Notes under the pieces: model-generated
The model's input: only the letters and a program-made list of their open reading frames with translations
What the model was told of the DNA's origin: nothing
The model's database searches: none
Position numbers and translations under genes: made by a program
Origin: Thiemannella venezuelensis
GTDB lineage: Bacteria; Actinomycetota; Actinomycetes; Streptosporangiales; Streptosporangiaceae
Direction: 5' to 3'
Assembly (NCBI RefSeq): GCF_014203605.1
Contig: NZ_JACHJJ010000012.1
Coordinates: forward strand, 62,001-126,000
DNA length: 64,000 nt
Part shown: positions 44,513 to 53,883 of the stretch, piece by piece
Layout of the letters: every line of letters starts with the position of its first letter
Position numbering within the stretch: position 1 is the first letter of the stretch

Positions 44513-47500
44513 TCATCCGGTTATCCGTCCGCCGTGCGCGAAGCCGCCGGCGTCCGCCGCGAGCGAGGCCGCCAGGTCCGTGCTCCGCCGTTCCCAGTAG
44601 GCCAGGCCCAGTCTCCGGTGGATCTCCGCCGCCCGCCGGGCGTGGTCGAGCGCCGGGCCCGTACGGCCCAGCCTGCCGGCCAGTTCGGCGAGGACCATGT
44701 GGTGGGCGCCCCATCCGGAGGTCCCCATCCCGCTGACCACGAGGTCGTCGGCGTACGGCAGCAGCCTGCCGTACAGCTCCCCGGGGTCGGGGACGCCGAG
44801 CCGGGCGGCGACCAGCCCCCAGACCGGGAGCAGGAGGTCCGCCGCCCAGTCGTCCGGGATCCCGGTGCCCCAGCGCGCGATCAGCTCCCGGGCCAGTCCG
44901 GGGTCGCCGCAGTCCAGCGCGGCCAGCACGGCGACCGGCCGGAGCAGGACCATGTCCGGGTCCCCGGCCCGGGCGACGAGCTCGCCGAGGACCTCGGGGA
45001 CCCGGTCCTGCCCGCGCATGCAGGTGAACAGGGCGACCAGCCGGGGGAAGTCCCGGCCCCACAGGCTGGAGCCGTCCAGCAGCGCGCCGAACCTGGCGAC
45101 CAGCGCCTCCGCGGCCGCCCAGTCCCCGTCGAGGGTGCGGCGGGCGGTCTCGGCGATGCGGACCATCGCCTCCAGCTCGGGCCGGCCGATCTCCCCCAGC
45201 AGGTGCTCGCAGCGGGCCAGGTCCCGGTCCCACGCGGCCAGCTCCCCGGCGCGCAGCAGCGGGGCCATCCGCAGCACCCTGGCGATCAGCTCGGTGGCCC
45301 GGGGCAGGGCGGGCAGGGCGAGGATCTCCTCGGCGGCGGCGCGCCGCTCGGCCTCCCGCCCGGGCACCCAGGCGGCGATGTGGTAGTTGTTGAGCGTGGT
45401 GGCGGTCAGGACCGGATCGCCGATCCCGCGGGCGAGCTCGACGCCCTCCAGGGCGAGGCGCTCGCCCTCGGCCCGGCGCGGGCCGTAGAACAGCTCGATG
45501 CCGAGGGTGCCGAGCAGTGCGGCGCGCTGGTGCTCCCGCAGCGGCCCGGCCAGCAGGTCCTCCAGCAGCGCGACCATGCGCTCGTCCACGACACCGTAGG
45601 GCCTCCAGTTCCAGACGCTCTGCCCGCCGAAGACGCCGACCGCGGCGATCAGCGCCTCCCGGTCCCCCGACCGGCGGGCGAGCTCCACGGCCTGCTCCAG
45701 GTCGCGCCGGGCGCCGTCGGCGTCTCCCGCGGTGCGGCGGGCCTGCCCGAGCGCCGTCAGCACCGCGCACCGGGCGGCGTCGTCCGCGGCGGGCAGTGCG
45801 GCCAGGGCCAGTTCCCACAGGCCCACGGCCTCGTCGTGGGCGAGCTGGGCGGTGGCCTTCCTGGCGGCGTTCGAGGCGTGCTCCACCGCCTTGGCCCGGC
45901 CGCCGACCCGGATCGCCCTGCCGAAGTGGTGGGCGAGGTCGGCGGCCCGGCGGGAGCCGTCGTGCGCGGGGAGGGTCTCCAGCGCCTCCCCGATCCGCAG
46001 GTGCAGCCGGGCCGCCTCCACCCGGCCGAGCCCGGCGTAGAGGGTGTCGCGCACCAGCGCGTGGGAGAAGCGGTAGTCCTCGCCGGCCTCGGCCAGCAGC
46101 CCGGTGGCCACCGCCGGCTCCAGCAGGGACATGACCTGCTCCTCCGGGGTCGCGGTGGCCGAGGCGAGCAGGTCCACCTCGACGTCGCGTCCGGCGACCG
46201 CCGCGACCCGCAGCAGGGCCTGGCTCTCCTCGGGGAGCCGGGCGACGCGGCGGCCGACGACGTCCCGCACCCCGGAGGGGACGACGGCGGGCAGGCCGTC
46301 TCCGCCCTCCGCGGCGGGTTCTCCCGGGGAGCCTGCGGCGAGACCGGCGGCCAGGGCGCTCTCGCTCTCCAGCAGGCGGACCAGCTCCCCCAGGTAGAAG
46401 GGGTTGCCGCCGCTGCGCGCGTGGAGCGTCCCGGCCAGGTCCGGGGCGATCCGCCGCGTCCGCAGGTAGGAGGCCACGTCGTCACCGGTGAGCGGGCCCA
46501 CCGCCATCCGCTCGGTGCGCCGTTCCCTGGTCAGCGCGCCGAGGGTGTCGCGGAGCTGCTCGGGGTGCTCCCCCGGTTCCGGGCGGAGCGTGGCCACCAC
46601 GAGCACGGGGTGCCGTTCCAGCTCGCCGGCGGCGAAGGCGAGCAGCCGGAGCGAGGCGACGTCGGCCCAGTGGAGGTCGTCGAGCATGACCAGCAGCGGC
46701 CCGGCCGACGTCAGCGCGGCCAGCACCCGCTGGTACAGCTCGAACAACTGCATGTCCGGACATTCGATGGAATCGCCGGCGAGAAGGCGGACGGCCTCCG
46801 CGGCCTCCGGTCCCGCCTCCCTCAGCGCCTGAGCCCACGGCCAGAACGGCGGGGCCGTGGCGGTGTCGACGCACCGCCCCCACAGCACGGCCATCCCGCG
46901 GGCCGCCGCCTCGCCGGCCGCGGCCCGGGCGAGCCGGGTCTTGCCGATCCCCGCCTCGCCCTCGATCAGCAGCACCCCGCCCCGGCCCCGCCGGACCTCG
47001 GCCACCAGCGCGCCGATCCGTCCCAGTTGCCGCTCCCTGCCGACGAGCCGCTCCTCCGCCTCGCCGGACCACGCGGGCGCCGCCGTACGGCCCGCGGGCC
47101 CCGGGCCGTCCCGCCCCGGCGCGGAGCCGGTCTGCGCGGGCGCCGGACGGGCCTGCGCGGAGGCGGGAGCCGGAGCGTCCAGTCCGGGATCCTGCTCGAG
47201 CACCGCCCGTTCCAGGCGGCGCAGCTCCGGGCCGGGGTCGAGGCCGAGCTCGGCGGCGAGCAGCTCGCGGGCCCGGCGCAGCGCGCCCAGCGCGTCGGCC
47301 TGCCGGCCCGACCGGTAGAGCGCCAGCGCGAGCAGGCCCCGAAACCGCTCCCGGTAGGGGTGCGCCTCCACGAGCCGCTCCAGGTCGGCGACGCACGTCC
47401 CGCTCTCGCCCAGGGCGAGCCGCGCCTCGAACCTGTCCTCCTCCGCCGTGACGCGCAGTCCGGCGAACCTGGCGAGGGTCGGCGCGGCGAACTCCTGGTC

Positions 47501-47941
47501 GGCGAACTCCGCCAGCGGGTCGCCCCGCCATACCGACCCGGCCTGCTCCAGGGTCTGCAGCGCCCGGCCGTGCTCGCCGCGGACCAGGGCGCGGTGCCCC
47601 TCCTCCGCCCAGGCGGCGAAGCGGAACAGGTCGACCTGGCCCGGAGCGACCGCGAGCAGGTAACCGGGCTCGCGGGTGAGGATCGCACCGGACGGGGTAC
47701 GGGGCGGGCGGCCGGGTTCCAGCGCCCTGCGCAGGTGCGAGATGTACGCCTGGAGCGTGCCGGTCGCGCTGGAAGGGGCCTCTCCGGCCCACAGCTCGTC
47801 GATCAGCCGGTCGAGCGGGACGACCCGGCCGGGTTCGAGGGCCAGCATCGCCAGGACCGCCCGCTGCTTGCGGATGCCGAGACCGACGGTCCGCCCGTCG
47901 GCGTCCACGACCTCCACCGGGCCGAACAGCCGGATCTCCAT
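44513..47941 (-). CDS. AfsR/SARP-like regulator (wHTH-BTAD-AAA ATPase-TPR)
   Basis: 1142 residues from ATG 47941; GTG 47956 would add five residues. Residues 1-95 are an OmpR-like winged helix (EIRLFGPVEVVDADGR, LDRLIDELWAGEAP); about 97-245 form the bacterial transcriptional activator domain. A Pro/Ala linker leads to an AAA domain starting EERLVGRERQLGRI with Walker A EGEAGIGKTRLARAA. The rest is TPR-like helices. It should activate nearby genes, most obviously the divergent flavoprotein gene 87 bp away. Such regulators often control secondary metabolism, but no biosynthetic cluster is visible here. Confidence 0.9.
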   Translation of the reverse strand: MEIRLFGPVEVVDADGRTVGLGIRKQRAVLAMLALEPGRVVPLDRLIDELWAGEAPSSATGTLQAYISHLRRALEPGRPPRTPSGAILTREPGYLLAVAPGQVDLFRFAAWAEEGHRALVRGEHGRALQTLEQAGSVWRGDPLAEFADQEFAAPTLARFAGLRVTAEEDRFEARLALGESGTCVADLERLVEAHPYRERFRGLLALALYRSGRQADALGALRRARELLAAELGLDPGPELRRLERAVLEQDPGLDAPAPASAQARPAPAQTGSAPGRDGPGPAGRTAAPAWSGEAEERLVGRERQLGRIGALVAEVRRGRGGVLLIEGEAGIGKTRLARAAAGEAAARGMAVLWGRCVDTATAPPFWPWAQALREAGPEAAEAVRLLAGDSIECPDMQLFELYQRVLAALTSAGPLLVMLDDLHWADVASLRLLAFAAGELERHPVLVVATLRPEPGEHPEQLRDTLGALTRERRTERMAVGPLTGDDVASYLRTRRIAPDLAGTLHARSGGNPFYLGELVRLLESESALAAGLAAGSPGEPAAEGGDGLPAVVPSGVRDVVGRRVARLPEESQALLRVAAVAGRDVEVDLLASATATPEEQVMSLLEPAVATGLLAEAGEDYRFSHALVRDTLYAGLGRVEAARLHLRIGEALETLPAHDGSRRAADLAHHFGRAIRVGGRAKAVEHASNAARKATAQLAHDEAVGLWELALAALPAADDAARCAVLTALGQARRTAGDADGARRDLEQAVELARRSGDREALIAAVGVFGGQSVWNWRPYGVVDERMVALLEDLLAGPLREHQRAALLGTLGIELFYGPRRAEGERLALEGVELARGIGDPVLTATTLNNYHIAAWVPGREAERRAAAEEILALPALPRATELIARVLRMAPLLRAGELAAWDRDLARCEHLLGEIGRPELEAMVRIAETARRTLDGDWAAAEALVARFGALLDGSSLWGRDFPRLVALFTCMRGQDRVPEVLGELVARAGDPDMVLLRPVAVLAALDCGDPGLARELIARWGTGIPDDWAADLLLPVWGLVAARLGVPDPGELYGRLLPYADDLVVSGMGTSGWGAHHMVLAELAGRLGRTGPALDHARRAAEIHRRLGLAYWERRSTDLAASLAADAGGFAHGGRITG

Positions 47942-48028
47942 CTCACCCCACGTCACGTCAAGCCGACCCCAAACCCTTCACAAAGGGCCCCTGCCAGTAT
48001 CGGAGCCACCGGAACACGGGAGGAAAGC

Positions 48029-49405
48029 ATGAAGAAGGACAGCACGAATATAGGCAGCGATCTGCGCCGGACGGTACGCGGCCGGATCCTCGTCCCCGGG
48101 GACGAGGACTTCGACGCGGCCCGCAGGCCGTGGAACCTGGCCGTCGAGCAGGCCGTCCTGGCCGTGGTGGAGGCGGCCGACGCCGACGACGCGGCCGCCG
48201 TGGTCGGTTACGCCGGGCTCGCCGGCCTGGGCGTCAGCACCCAGCCGAGCGGCCACGGCGCGAGCGGGGACACGGAGGGGACGATCCTGCTGCGCACCGG
48301 GCGGCTGCGCGGGCTGGAGGTCCGGCCGGGAGAGCGGCTGGCCCGGGTGGGCGCCGGTGTCTCCTGGGGCGAGGTGCTCACCGAGGCCGGCGGGCACGGG
48401 CTCATCGGCCTGGCGGGCAGCTCGCCCGCGCCGAGCGTGGTCGGCTACACCCTCGGCGGCGGGGTGAGCTGGTTCGGCCGGAAGTACGGCTTCGCGGCCG
48501 ACGGCGTGCGCTCCTTCGACGTGGTGACCGCCGACGGGGCACGGGCCCGGGTGGACGCCGACTCCGATCCCGAGCTGTTCTGGGCGCTGCGCGGCGGCGG
48601 CGGCGACTTCGCGGTGGTCACCGCCATGGAGTTCGCCCTCCACCCGGAGCCGAGCCTGTACGGCGGGCGGACGGTGTGGCCCGCCGAGCGCGCCGGAGCG
48701 GTCCTGGACGCGTTCCGCGAGGTCACGGCCGAGGCTCCGGAGGAGCTGGCCGTGTGGTTCTCTCTCATGCGGTTCCCGCCGCTCCCCCACGTCCCGGAGC
48801 CGCTGCGCGGGCTGTCGGCGGTGCTCGTGGACGTCACCCACCTCGGCGACCCCGGCGAGGGGCAGGCGCTGCTGCGCCGGTTCGACAAGATCGACGGCCG
48901 GGTCCTCGACACCCGGGGTCCGCTGCCCGCGGCCGAGCTGGGGAGCGTCTGCGCCGAGCCGGTCGACCCGGGACCCGGCATGTTCCGCGGCGAGCTGCTG
49001 ACCCGCTTCGACGACACGGTGGCCGCGGCGGTCCTGGACGGGCTCGCGGGCCCGGGCACGGTGGCCCCGCTGGCCGTGGCCCAGTTGCGCCACCTGGGCG
49101 GGGCGCTGTCCCGGCCCGCCGCCGGGGGCGGAGCCTGCGGGCACATCGAGGAGGAGTACCTGCTCGGCATGCTGGGCGTGCCGTTCACGCCCGAGGACCG
49201 GGCGGCCGTCGGGGAGCGGCAGCGGGCGGTCTCCGCGGCGCTGGTGCCGTACACCAGCGGGCGCAAGCCCTTCACCAACCTCGGGGCGGGAGAGAAGGCC
49301 GCCGCCGCCTTCCCCGGTGACGTGCTGGCCCGGCTGCGGGAGGTCAAGCGCCGCAGGGACCCGCTGGGCGTGCTGCGCAGCAACTACCCCGTGCTGGCCG
49401 GCTGA
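48029..49405 (+). CDS. FAD-binding oxidase (berberine-bridge/PCMH type)
   Basis: 458 residues from ATG 48029 with GGAGGAAAGC upstream. The PCMH-type FAD domain includes GTILLRTGRLRGLEVRPGERLARVGAGVSW, VGYTLGGGVSWFGRKYGF and LFWALRGGGGDFAVVTAMEF. The C-terminus ends DPLGVLRSNYPV, the usual family end. The His that commonly anchors FAD covalently is not in the standard RSGGHS context (here PSGHGASG), so covalent attachment is uncertain. Oxidises an unknown alcohol, sugar or secondary metabolite. No signal peptide, so cytoplasmic. It is controlled probably by the divergent AfsR-like protein. Confidence 0.88.
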   Translation: MKKDSTNIGSDLRRTVRGRILVPGDEDFDAARRPWNLAVEQAVLAVVEAADADDAAAVVGYAGLAGLGVSTQPSGHGASGDTEGTILLRTGRLRGLEVRPGERLARVGAGVSWGEVLTEAGGHGLIGLAGSSPAPSVVGYTLGGGVSWFGRKYGFAADGVRSFDVVTADGARARVDADSDPELFWALRGGGGDFAVVTAMEFALHPEPSLYGGRTVWPAERAGAVLDAFREVTAEAPEELAVWFSLMRFPPLPHVPEPLRGLSAVLVDVTHLGDPGEGQALLRRFDKIDGRVLDTRGPLPAAELGSVCAEPVDPGPGMFRGELLTRFDDTVAAAVLDGLAGPGTVAPLAVAQLRHLGGALSRPAAGGGACGHIEEEYLLGMLGVPFTPEDRAAVGERQRAVSAALVPYTSGRKPFTNLGAGEKAAAAFPGDVLARLREVKRRRDPLGVLRSNYPVLAG

Positions 49406-49436
49406 GCCGGGTCCCGGCGGGCGGCGCGGGGCGGGA

Positions 49437-50132
49437 TCAGGAGGGCAGGACCTTCGCGTCCCCGGCGCCGGTCTCGACCCGGACGGTGCGGGACGCGGAG
49501 GCGTCGTTGGCGACCTCGATGGTCTCGTCCCCGGCGCCGGTCTCGGCGGTCACCCGGTAGGTCTCGCGCGGCAGCCGTACCGTGGCGTCGCCCGCGCCGG
49601 TCTCGATCTGGACGTCGTCCGGCGCCGCGGCGAACTTCGCCTCGATGTCCCCCGCCCCCGAGTCGGCGAGGAACCGCTTGCCGCCCAGGCCGGTGGCGTC
49701 GATGTCGCCGGCGCCGGTGTCGGCGTCCACCTCCCCGCTGAGCGAGCGCAGGACGATGTCGCCCGAGCCGGTGTCCGCCTTGACCGTCACGCCCTTCGGG
49801 ATCTCGATCTTGTAGTCGACACTGCAGGTCACCGCGCCGAAGCCGCCCGGGCACGTGTACTTCAGCGCCAGGGTGTCACCGGTCACGACATGCTCGGTCT
49901 CCGGCTTCTCCTTGTTCCAGTGGATCGTCTCGGTGACCTTGATCCCCGTCCGGTCGGACTCGTTCACCACGATGTCCCCGGACCCGGCGTCCACGGTGAG
50001 CCGCAGCACCTTCTCCGGCACGTCATAGGAGGAGACGGCCTGCTCGGCCAGGCCGAAACCGTCGAACTGACACGCGGAGAGCACCAGGACCGAACCCACG
50101 ACGACCCCTGCGGCGAGCATGTTCTTCTTCAT
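49437..50132 (-). CDS. DUF4097-type lipoprotein with GAGD beta repeats
   Basis: 231 residues from ATG 50132; GAGG lies 9 nt upstream. Lipoprotein signal ends VLSAC (Cys about 21). The remainder is a beta-helix-like series of repeats, each carrying (T/S)GAGD or GSGD (DAGSGDIVV, DTGSGDIVL, DTGAGDIDA, DSGAGDIEA, ETGAGDATV, ETGAGDETI, ETGAGDAKV), typical of DUF4097/adhesin-like folds. Anchored on the outer face of the membrane. Function unknown. Convergent with the oxidase gene, 31 bp away. Confidence 0.88.
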   Translation of the reverse strand: MKKNMLAAGVVVGSVLVLSACQFDGFGLAEQAVSSYDVPEKVLRLTVDAGSGDIVVNESDRTGIKVTETIHWNKEKPETEHVVTGDTLALKYTCPGGFGAVTCSVDYKIEIPKGVTVKADTGSGDIVLRSLSGEVDADTGAGDIDATGLGGKRFLADSGAGDIEAKFAAAPDDVQIETGAGDATVRLPRETYRVTAETGAGDETIEVANDASASRTVRVETGAGDAKVLPS

Positions 50133-50284
50133 GAGCCCAATCCTCGACTTCCGGGAGGCTTTCCGCCTCCCTCTCACGACTTACCTCATCCCTCGGGAGG
50201 GGGATGCGACTCCACTGTGGCCGACCGGCCCTGCCGCCACCCATCCGGGAAGCCCCCGAAGCGGCCCTGAGGGACCCCCGGCTT

Positions 50285-50313
50285 TTGACCGGCAAGTGAC
50301 CGTCCAGTAGCGT
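50285..50313 (+). promoter_or_regulatory. Promoter of malate synthase
   Basis: TTGACC (50285-50290) and TAGCGT (50308-50313) are spaced by 17 bp, about 60 bp before the chosen start codon. A palindrome lies 23 bp past the -10 box. Confidence 0.6.
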
Positions 50314-50335
50314 CTATTCCGCAATTCAGAAGAGA

Positions 50336-50354
50336 TTTTCCATCATGTGGAAAA
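50336..50354. promoter_or_regulatory. IclR-type operator in the malate synthase leader
   Basis: TTTTCCATCATGTGGAAAA: perfect 7-bp arms around a 5-nt centre. The core TTCCATNATGTGGAA recurs at 60865-60879 beside the second iclR gene. Its position just downstream of the promoter suits repression. Confidence 0.7.
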
Positions 50355-50370
50355 CATGGAGAGGAAGCTC

Positions 50371-51957
50371 ATGGACGGCGTTGAGATCACCGGCACCTCC
50401 CAGGACCGGTTCGACGAGATCCTCACGCCGGAGGCGCTGGCCTTCGTGGCCGCCCTCCAGCGCGAGTTCGGCGCCCGGCGCCTCGAACTGCTCGAGGCCC
50501 GGCGGGCCCGGCAGGCGGAGCTGTCGGCCGGCGGCACCCTCGACTTCCTCCCCGAGACCAAGCACGTGCGCGAGTCGGAGTGGAAGGTCGCCGCTCCCGC
50601 GCCCGGCCTGGTGGACCGCCGCGTGGAGATCACCGGCCCGGTCGACCGGAAGATGACGATCAACGCCCTCAACTCCGGCGCCAAGGTCTGGCTGGCCGAC
50701 TTCGAGGACGCCAACGCTCCCACCTGGGAGAACACCGTCAACGGCCAGCTCAACCTGCGGGACGCGCTGGACCGGACCATCGACTTCTCCACCGGCGGCA
50801 AGAGCTACGCCCTCAAGCCCGACGAGGAGCTGGCCACCGTCGTGGTCCGCCCGCGCGGCTGGCACCTGGAGGAGAAGCACCTCACCCTCGACGGCGTCCC
50901 GCTCTCGGGCTCGCTGGTCGACTTCGGCCTCTACTTCTTCCACTGCGCCGCCCGGCAGCTCGCCAAGGGCAAGGGCCCCTACTTCTACCTGCCGAAGATG
51001 GAGTCGCACCTGGAGGCCCGCCTCTGGAACGACGTCTTCGTCCGGGCCCAGGACCTGCTCGGCATCCCGCAGGGCACGATCCGCGCGACCGTGCTGATCG
51101 AGACCTACCCGGCGGCCTTCGAGATGGAGGAGATCCTCTACGAGCTGCGCGAGCACTCGGCCGGGCTCAACGCGGGCCGCTGGGACTACCTGTTCAGCGT
51201 GATCAAGAAGTTCCGCACCCGGGGCAGGGAGTTCCTGCTCCCCGAGCGCAACGCGGTGACCATGACCGCGCCGTTCATGCGCGCCTACACCGAGCTGCTG
51301 GTGCGCACCTGCCACAAGCGCGGCGCCCACGCCATCGGCGGCATGGCCGCCTTCATCCCCTCCCGCCGCGACCCCGAGGTCAACAAGGTGGCGCTGGAGA
51401 AGGTCACCGCCGACAAGACCCGCGAGTCCGGCGACGGCTTCGACGGCTCCTGGGTGGCCCACCCCGACCTGGTGCCGATCTGCCGCGAGGTCTTCGACGG
51501 CGTGCTCGGCGAGAAGCCGAACCAGCTCGACCGGCTCCGCGAGGACGTCTCCGTCTCCGCCGCCGACCTGCTCGCGGTCTCCGAGACCCCGGGAGACATC
51601 ACCGAGGCCGGCCTGCGCAACAACGTGGACGTGGCGCTGCGCTACCTCGCCGCCTGGATGGGCGGGCTGGGCGCGGTCGCGATCCACAACCTGATGGAGG
51701 ACGCCGCCACCGCCGAGATCTCCCGCTCCCAGATCTGGCAGTGGATCCACAACGGCATCGAGCTGGCCGACACCGGCGCGGTCGTCACCAAGGAGCTCGT
51801 CGAGCGGATCATCGACGAGGAGCTCGCCAAGATCGAGGCCGGGCCCGGCTACGACGAGGCCCTCTACGCCCAGGCCACCGCCCTGTTCAAGGAGGTCGCC
51901 CTGGACGACGACTTCGCCGAGTTCCTCACCCTGCCCGCCTACGCGCGCATGCCGTGA
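50371..51957 (+). CDS. aceB: Malate synthase A
   Basis: 528 residues from ATG 50371 (GAGAGGAAG upstream); in-frame GTG 50347 and ATG 50356 lie within or next to the operator and are less likely. [36 protein letters not shown] (start and end of one long block), [13 protein letters not shown] and [25 protein letters not shown] are class-A malate synthase blocks. It condenses glyoxylate with acetyl-CoA to malate in the cytoplasm. With GlcDEF downstream it forms a glycolate-to-malate route; isocitrate lyase is not present here. Confidence 0.96.
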   Translation: MDGVEITGTSQDRFDEILTPEALAFVAALQREFGARRLELLEARRARQAELSAGGTLDFLPETKHVRESEWKVAAPAPGLVDRRVEITGPVDRKMTINALNSGAKVWLADFEDANAPTWENTVNGQLNLRDALDRTIDFSTGGKSYALKPDEELATVVVRPRGWHLEEKHLTLDGVPLSGSLVDFGLYFFHCAARQLAKGKGPYFYLPKMESHLEARLWNDVFVRAQDLLGIPQGTIRATVLIETYPAAFEMEEILYELREHSAGLNAGRWDYLFSVIKKFRTRGREFLLPERNAVTMTAPFMRAYTELLVRTCHKRGAHAIGGMAAFIPSRRDPEVNKVALEKVTADKTRESGDGFDGSWVAHPDLVPICREVFDGVLGEKPNQLDRLREDVSVSAADLLAVSETPGDITEAGLRNNVDVALRYLAAWMGGLGAVAIHNLMEDAATAEISRSQIWQWIHNGIELADTGAVVTKELVERIIDEELAKIEAGPGYDEALYAQATALFKEVALDDDFAEFLTLPAYARMP

Positions 51958-52063
51958 CATGAGCGTCTCCGGGGTGAGGAATCGTCCTCCCACGAGGAGG
52001 TTTCCCCACCCCGGGCCGTCACCGTCACTCAGAGTCACCGGACGGATCCAATGCGTTCCGTCC

Positions 52064-52432
52064 ATGAACGATCACAGGAACGGCAAAGAGGTCCACCCCG
52101 ACGAGTACGCCGCGCTGCCGGCGGACACCAAGCGGGAGATCAAGGGGCAGCTCCACCTCCGCACCGGCCATCCCCTGCACAACGTCGACCGGACGGTGCC
52201 TCCGCAGGACCGCGAGTCCGTCAAGAAGCTCATCAAGGACCCCTACGTCCTGGAGTTCCTGGACGACAACGCGCGACATGAACGCGACGTCGAGCAGCAG
52301 ATCGTCGCGAACGTCGTGCGCTTCCTGCAGGAGCTCGGCACCGGCGAGGAGGATGTCCCGGATGAGCCGATCGGCCCCGGCATCAACGCCTGGGCCGCAC
52401 CTCCGCGTGAGTTTGAGGAGGATCGAAATTGA
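52064..52432 (+). CDS. Small protein resembling a fragment of YhcG/DUF1016 nuclease
   Basis: 122 residues from ATG 52064 (weak ribosome site); an earlier ATG 51959 is in frame but follows poorly coding sequence. The middle, KKLIKDPYVLEFLDD followed by ERDVEQQIVANVVRFLQELG, looks like the start of the PDDEXK domain of YhcG (DUF1016) proteins, which read similarly (DPY-FL...ERDLE..L...FLLELG). The catalytic residues that should follow are missing; the protein instead ends in an unrelated acidic tail. The stop overlaps the glcD start, so it is coupled to glcD. It could be a repurposed fragment or an unrelated look-alike. Confidence 0.6.
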   Translation: MNDHRNGKEVHPDEYAALPADTKREIKGQLHLRTGHPLHNVDRTVPPQDRESVKKLIKDPYVLEFLDDNARHERDVEQQIVANVVRFLQELGTGEEDVPDEPIGPGINAWAAPPREFEEDRN

Positions 52433-53883
52433 CCGAGACGCTCGATGAGCTGGCCCGGCGGTTGGCGGGGGTGCTGCCGCCGGGGGCGGTGATCACTGAT
52501 CCGGTGCGGCTGCGCACCTACGAGTGCGACGGTCTCACCCACCACCGGGCCGTGCCCGGAATCGTCGTGCTGCCCGGCAGCGCCGAGCAGATCGCCGCCG
52601 TCGTGAAGCTCTGCGGCGAGTACGGCGTGCCGTTCGTGGCGCGCGGCGCGGGGACCGGGCTGTCCGGCGGGGCGCTGCCGCGCACCGACGGGGTGCTGGT
52701 GGTGACCTCGAAGATGCGGCGGATCCTCCAGATCGACCTGGCGAACCGGCGGGCCGTGGTGGAGCCGGGGGTGAGCAACCTGGCGATCACCGAGGCGGTC
52801 CGCGAGCACGGCTACTACTACGCGCCCGACCCCTCCAGCCAGCAGGTCTGCACGATCGGCGGGAACGTCGCGGAGAACTCCGGCGGCGCGCACTGCCTGA
52901 AGTACGGCTTCACGGTCAACCACGTCCTCGCCCTGGAGATCGTCACCCCCGACGGCGACATCGTCACGCTCGACGCCGACGACCCCGGCTACGACCTGCT
53001 GGGCGCGTTCGTCGGCTCGGAGGGCACGCTCGGGATCACCACCAAGGTCACCGTACGGCTCTCGCGGACCCCGGAGTCCGTGACGACGCTGCTGGCGGCC
53101 TTCAGGGACATCGAGCAGGGCGGGCAGGCCGTCTCGGCGATCATCGGCGGCGGGATCGTCCCGGCCGCGATCGAGATGATGGACGCCCTGGCGATCGAGG
53201 CGGCCGAGGCCGCGGTGGCCTGCGCCTACCCCGAGGGCGCGGGGGCGGTGCTCATCGTGGAGCTGGACGGCCCGGCCGCCGAGGTGGCGCACCAGTTCGC
53301 CGAGGTGGAACGGGTCTGCCGCGCCGTCGGCGCGTTCGAGCTGCGGACCGCGGCCGGGCCCGAGGAGCGGGCCGCGATCTGGAAGGGCCGCAAGTCGGCG
53401 TTCGCCGCGGTCGGCCGGATCAGTCCCGCCTACATCGTGCAGGACGGGGTGGTCCCCCGGACCGCGCTGCCGGAGGTGCTGGCGGGCATCGACCGGCTCT
53501 CGGCCGAGCACGGCATCCGGGTGGCCAACGTCTTCCACGCCGGGGACGGGAACCTGCACCCGCTGGTGCTGTTCGACGACGCCGAGCCGGGCGCGGGTGA
53601 ACGGGCCGAGGCGGTCTCCGGCCGGATCCTCGACCTGTGCATCGAGCACGGCGGATCCATCACGGGCGAGCACGGCGTTGGTGTAGACAAGTCCCGTTAT
53701 ATGCCGAAAATGTTCACCGACGATGATCTGGACACCATGCAACTGGTCCGCTGCGCCTTCGACCCCCGCGGCCTGTCCAACCCGGGCAAGGTCTTCCCCA
53801 CCCCCCGCCTGTGCGGCGAGGTCCCGGGCGTGCGCAGGGGCGTGCACCCGCTGGTCGAGTCCGGCCGGGCGGAGCAGTTCTGA
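52429..53883 (+). CDS. glcD: Glycolate oxidase subunit GlcD
   Basis: 484 residues from TTG 52429 with GAGGAGGA upstream. FAD-binding (PCMH) domain: GGALPRTDGVLVVTSKM, CTIGGNVAENSGGAHCLKYG and GSEGTLGI. The C-terminal FAD-oxidase domain contains VFHAGDGNLHP and GEHGVGVDK, the catalytic-site blocks of GlcD/D-lactate dehydrogenase. With GlcE and GlcF it oxidises glycolate to glyoxylate, passing electrons to the membrane chain. Confidence 0.94.
   Translation: MTETLDELARRLAGVLPPGAVITDPVRLRTYECDGLTHHRAVPGIVVLPGSAEQIAAVVKLCGEYGVPFVARGAGTGLSGGALPRTDGVLVVTSKMRRILQIDLANRRAVVEPGVSNLAITEAVREHGYYYAPDPSSQQVCTIGGNVAENSGGAHCLKYGFTVNHVLALEIVTPDGDIVTLDADDPGYDLLGAFVGSEGTLGITTKVTVRLSRTPESVTTLLAAFRDIEQGGQAVSAIIGGGIVPAAIEMMDALAIEAAEAAVACAYPEGAGAVLIVELDGPAAEVAHQFAEVERVCRAVGAFELRTAAGPEERAAIWKGRKSAFAAVGRISPAYIVQDGVVPRTALPEVLAGIDRLSAEHGIRVANVFHAGDGNLHPLVLFDDAEPGAGERAEAVSGRILDLCIEHGGSITGEHGVGVDKSRYMPKMFTDDDLDTMQLVRCAFDPRGLSNPGKVFPTPRLCGEVPGVRRGVHPLVESGRAEQF

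Noticed and set aside
44321-47980. Very long plus-strand open frame (about 1,200 codons) before the FAD oxidase gene
   Set aside because: It is antisense to the AfsR-like regulator; its protein is Gly/Gln/Arg-biased with no domain. The real oxidase starts at ATG 48029 with a good ribosome site.
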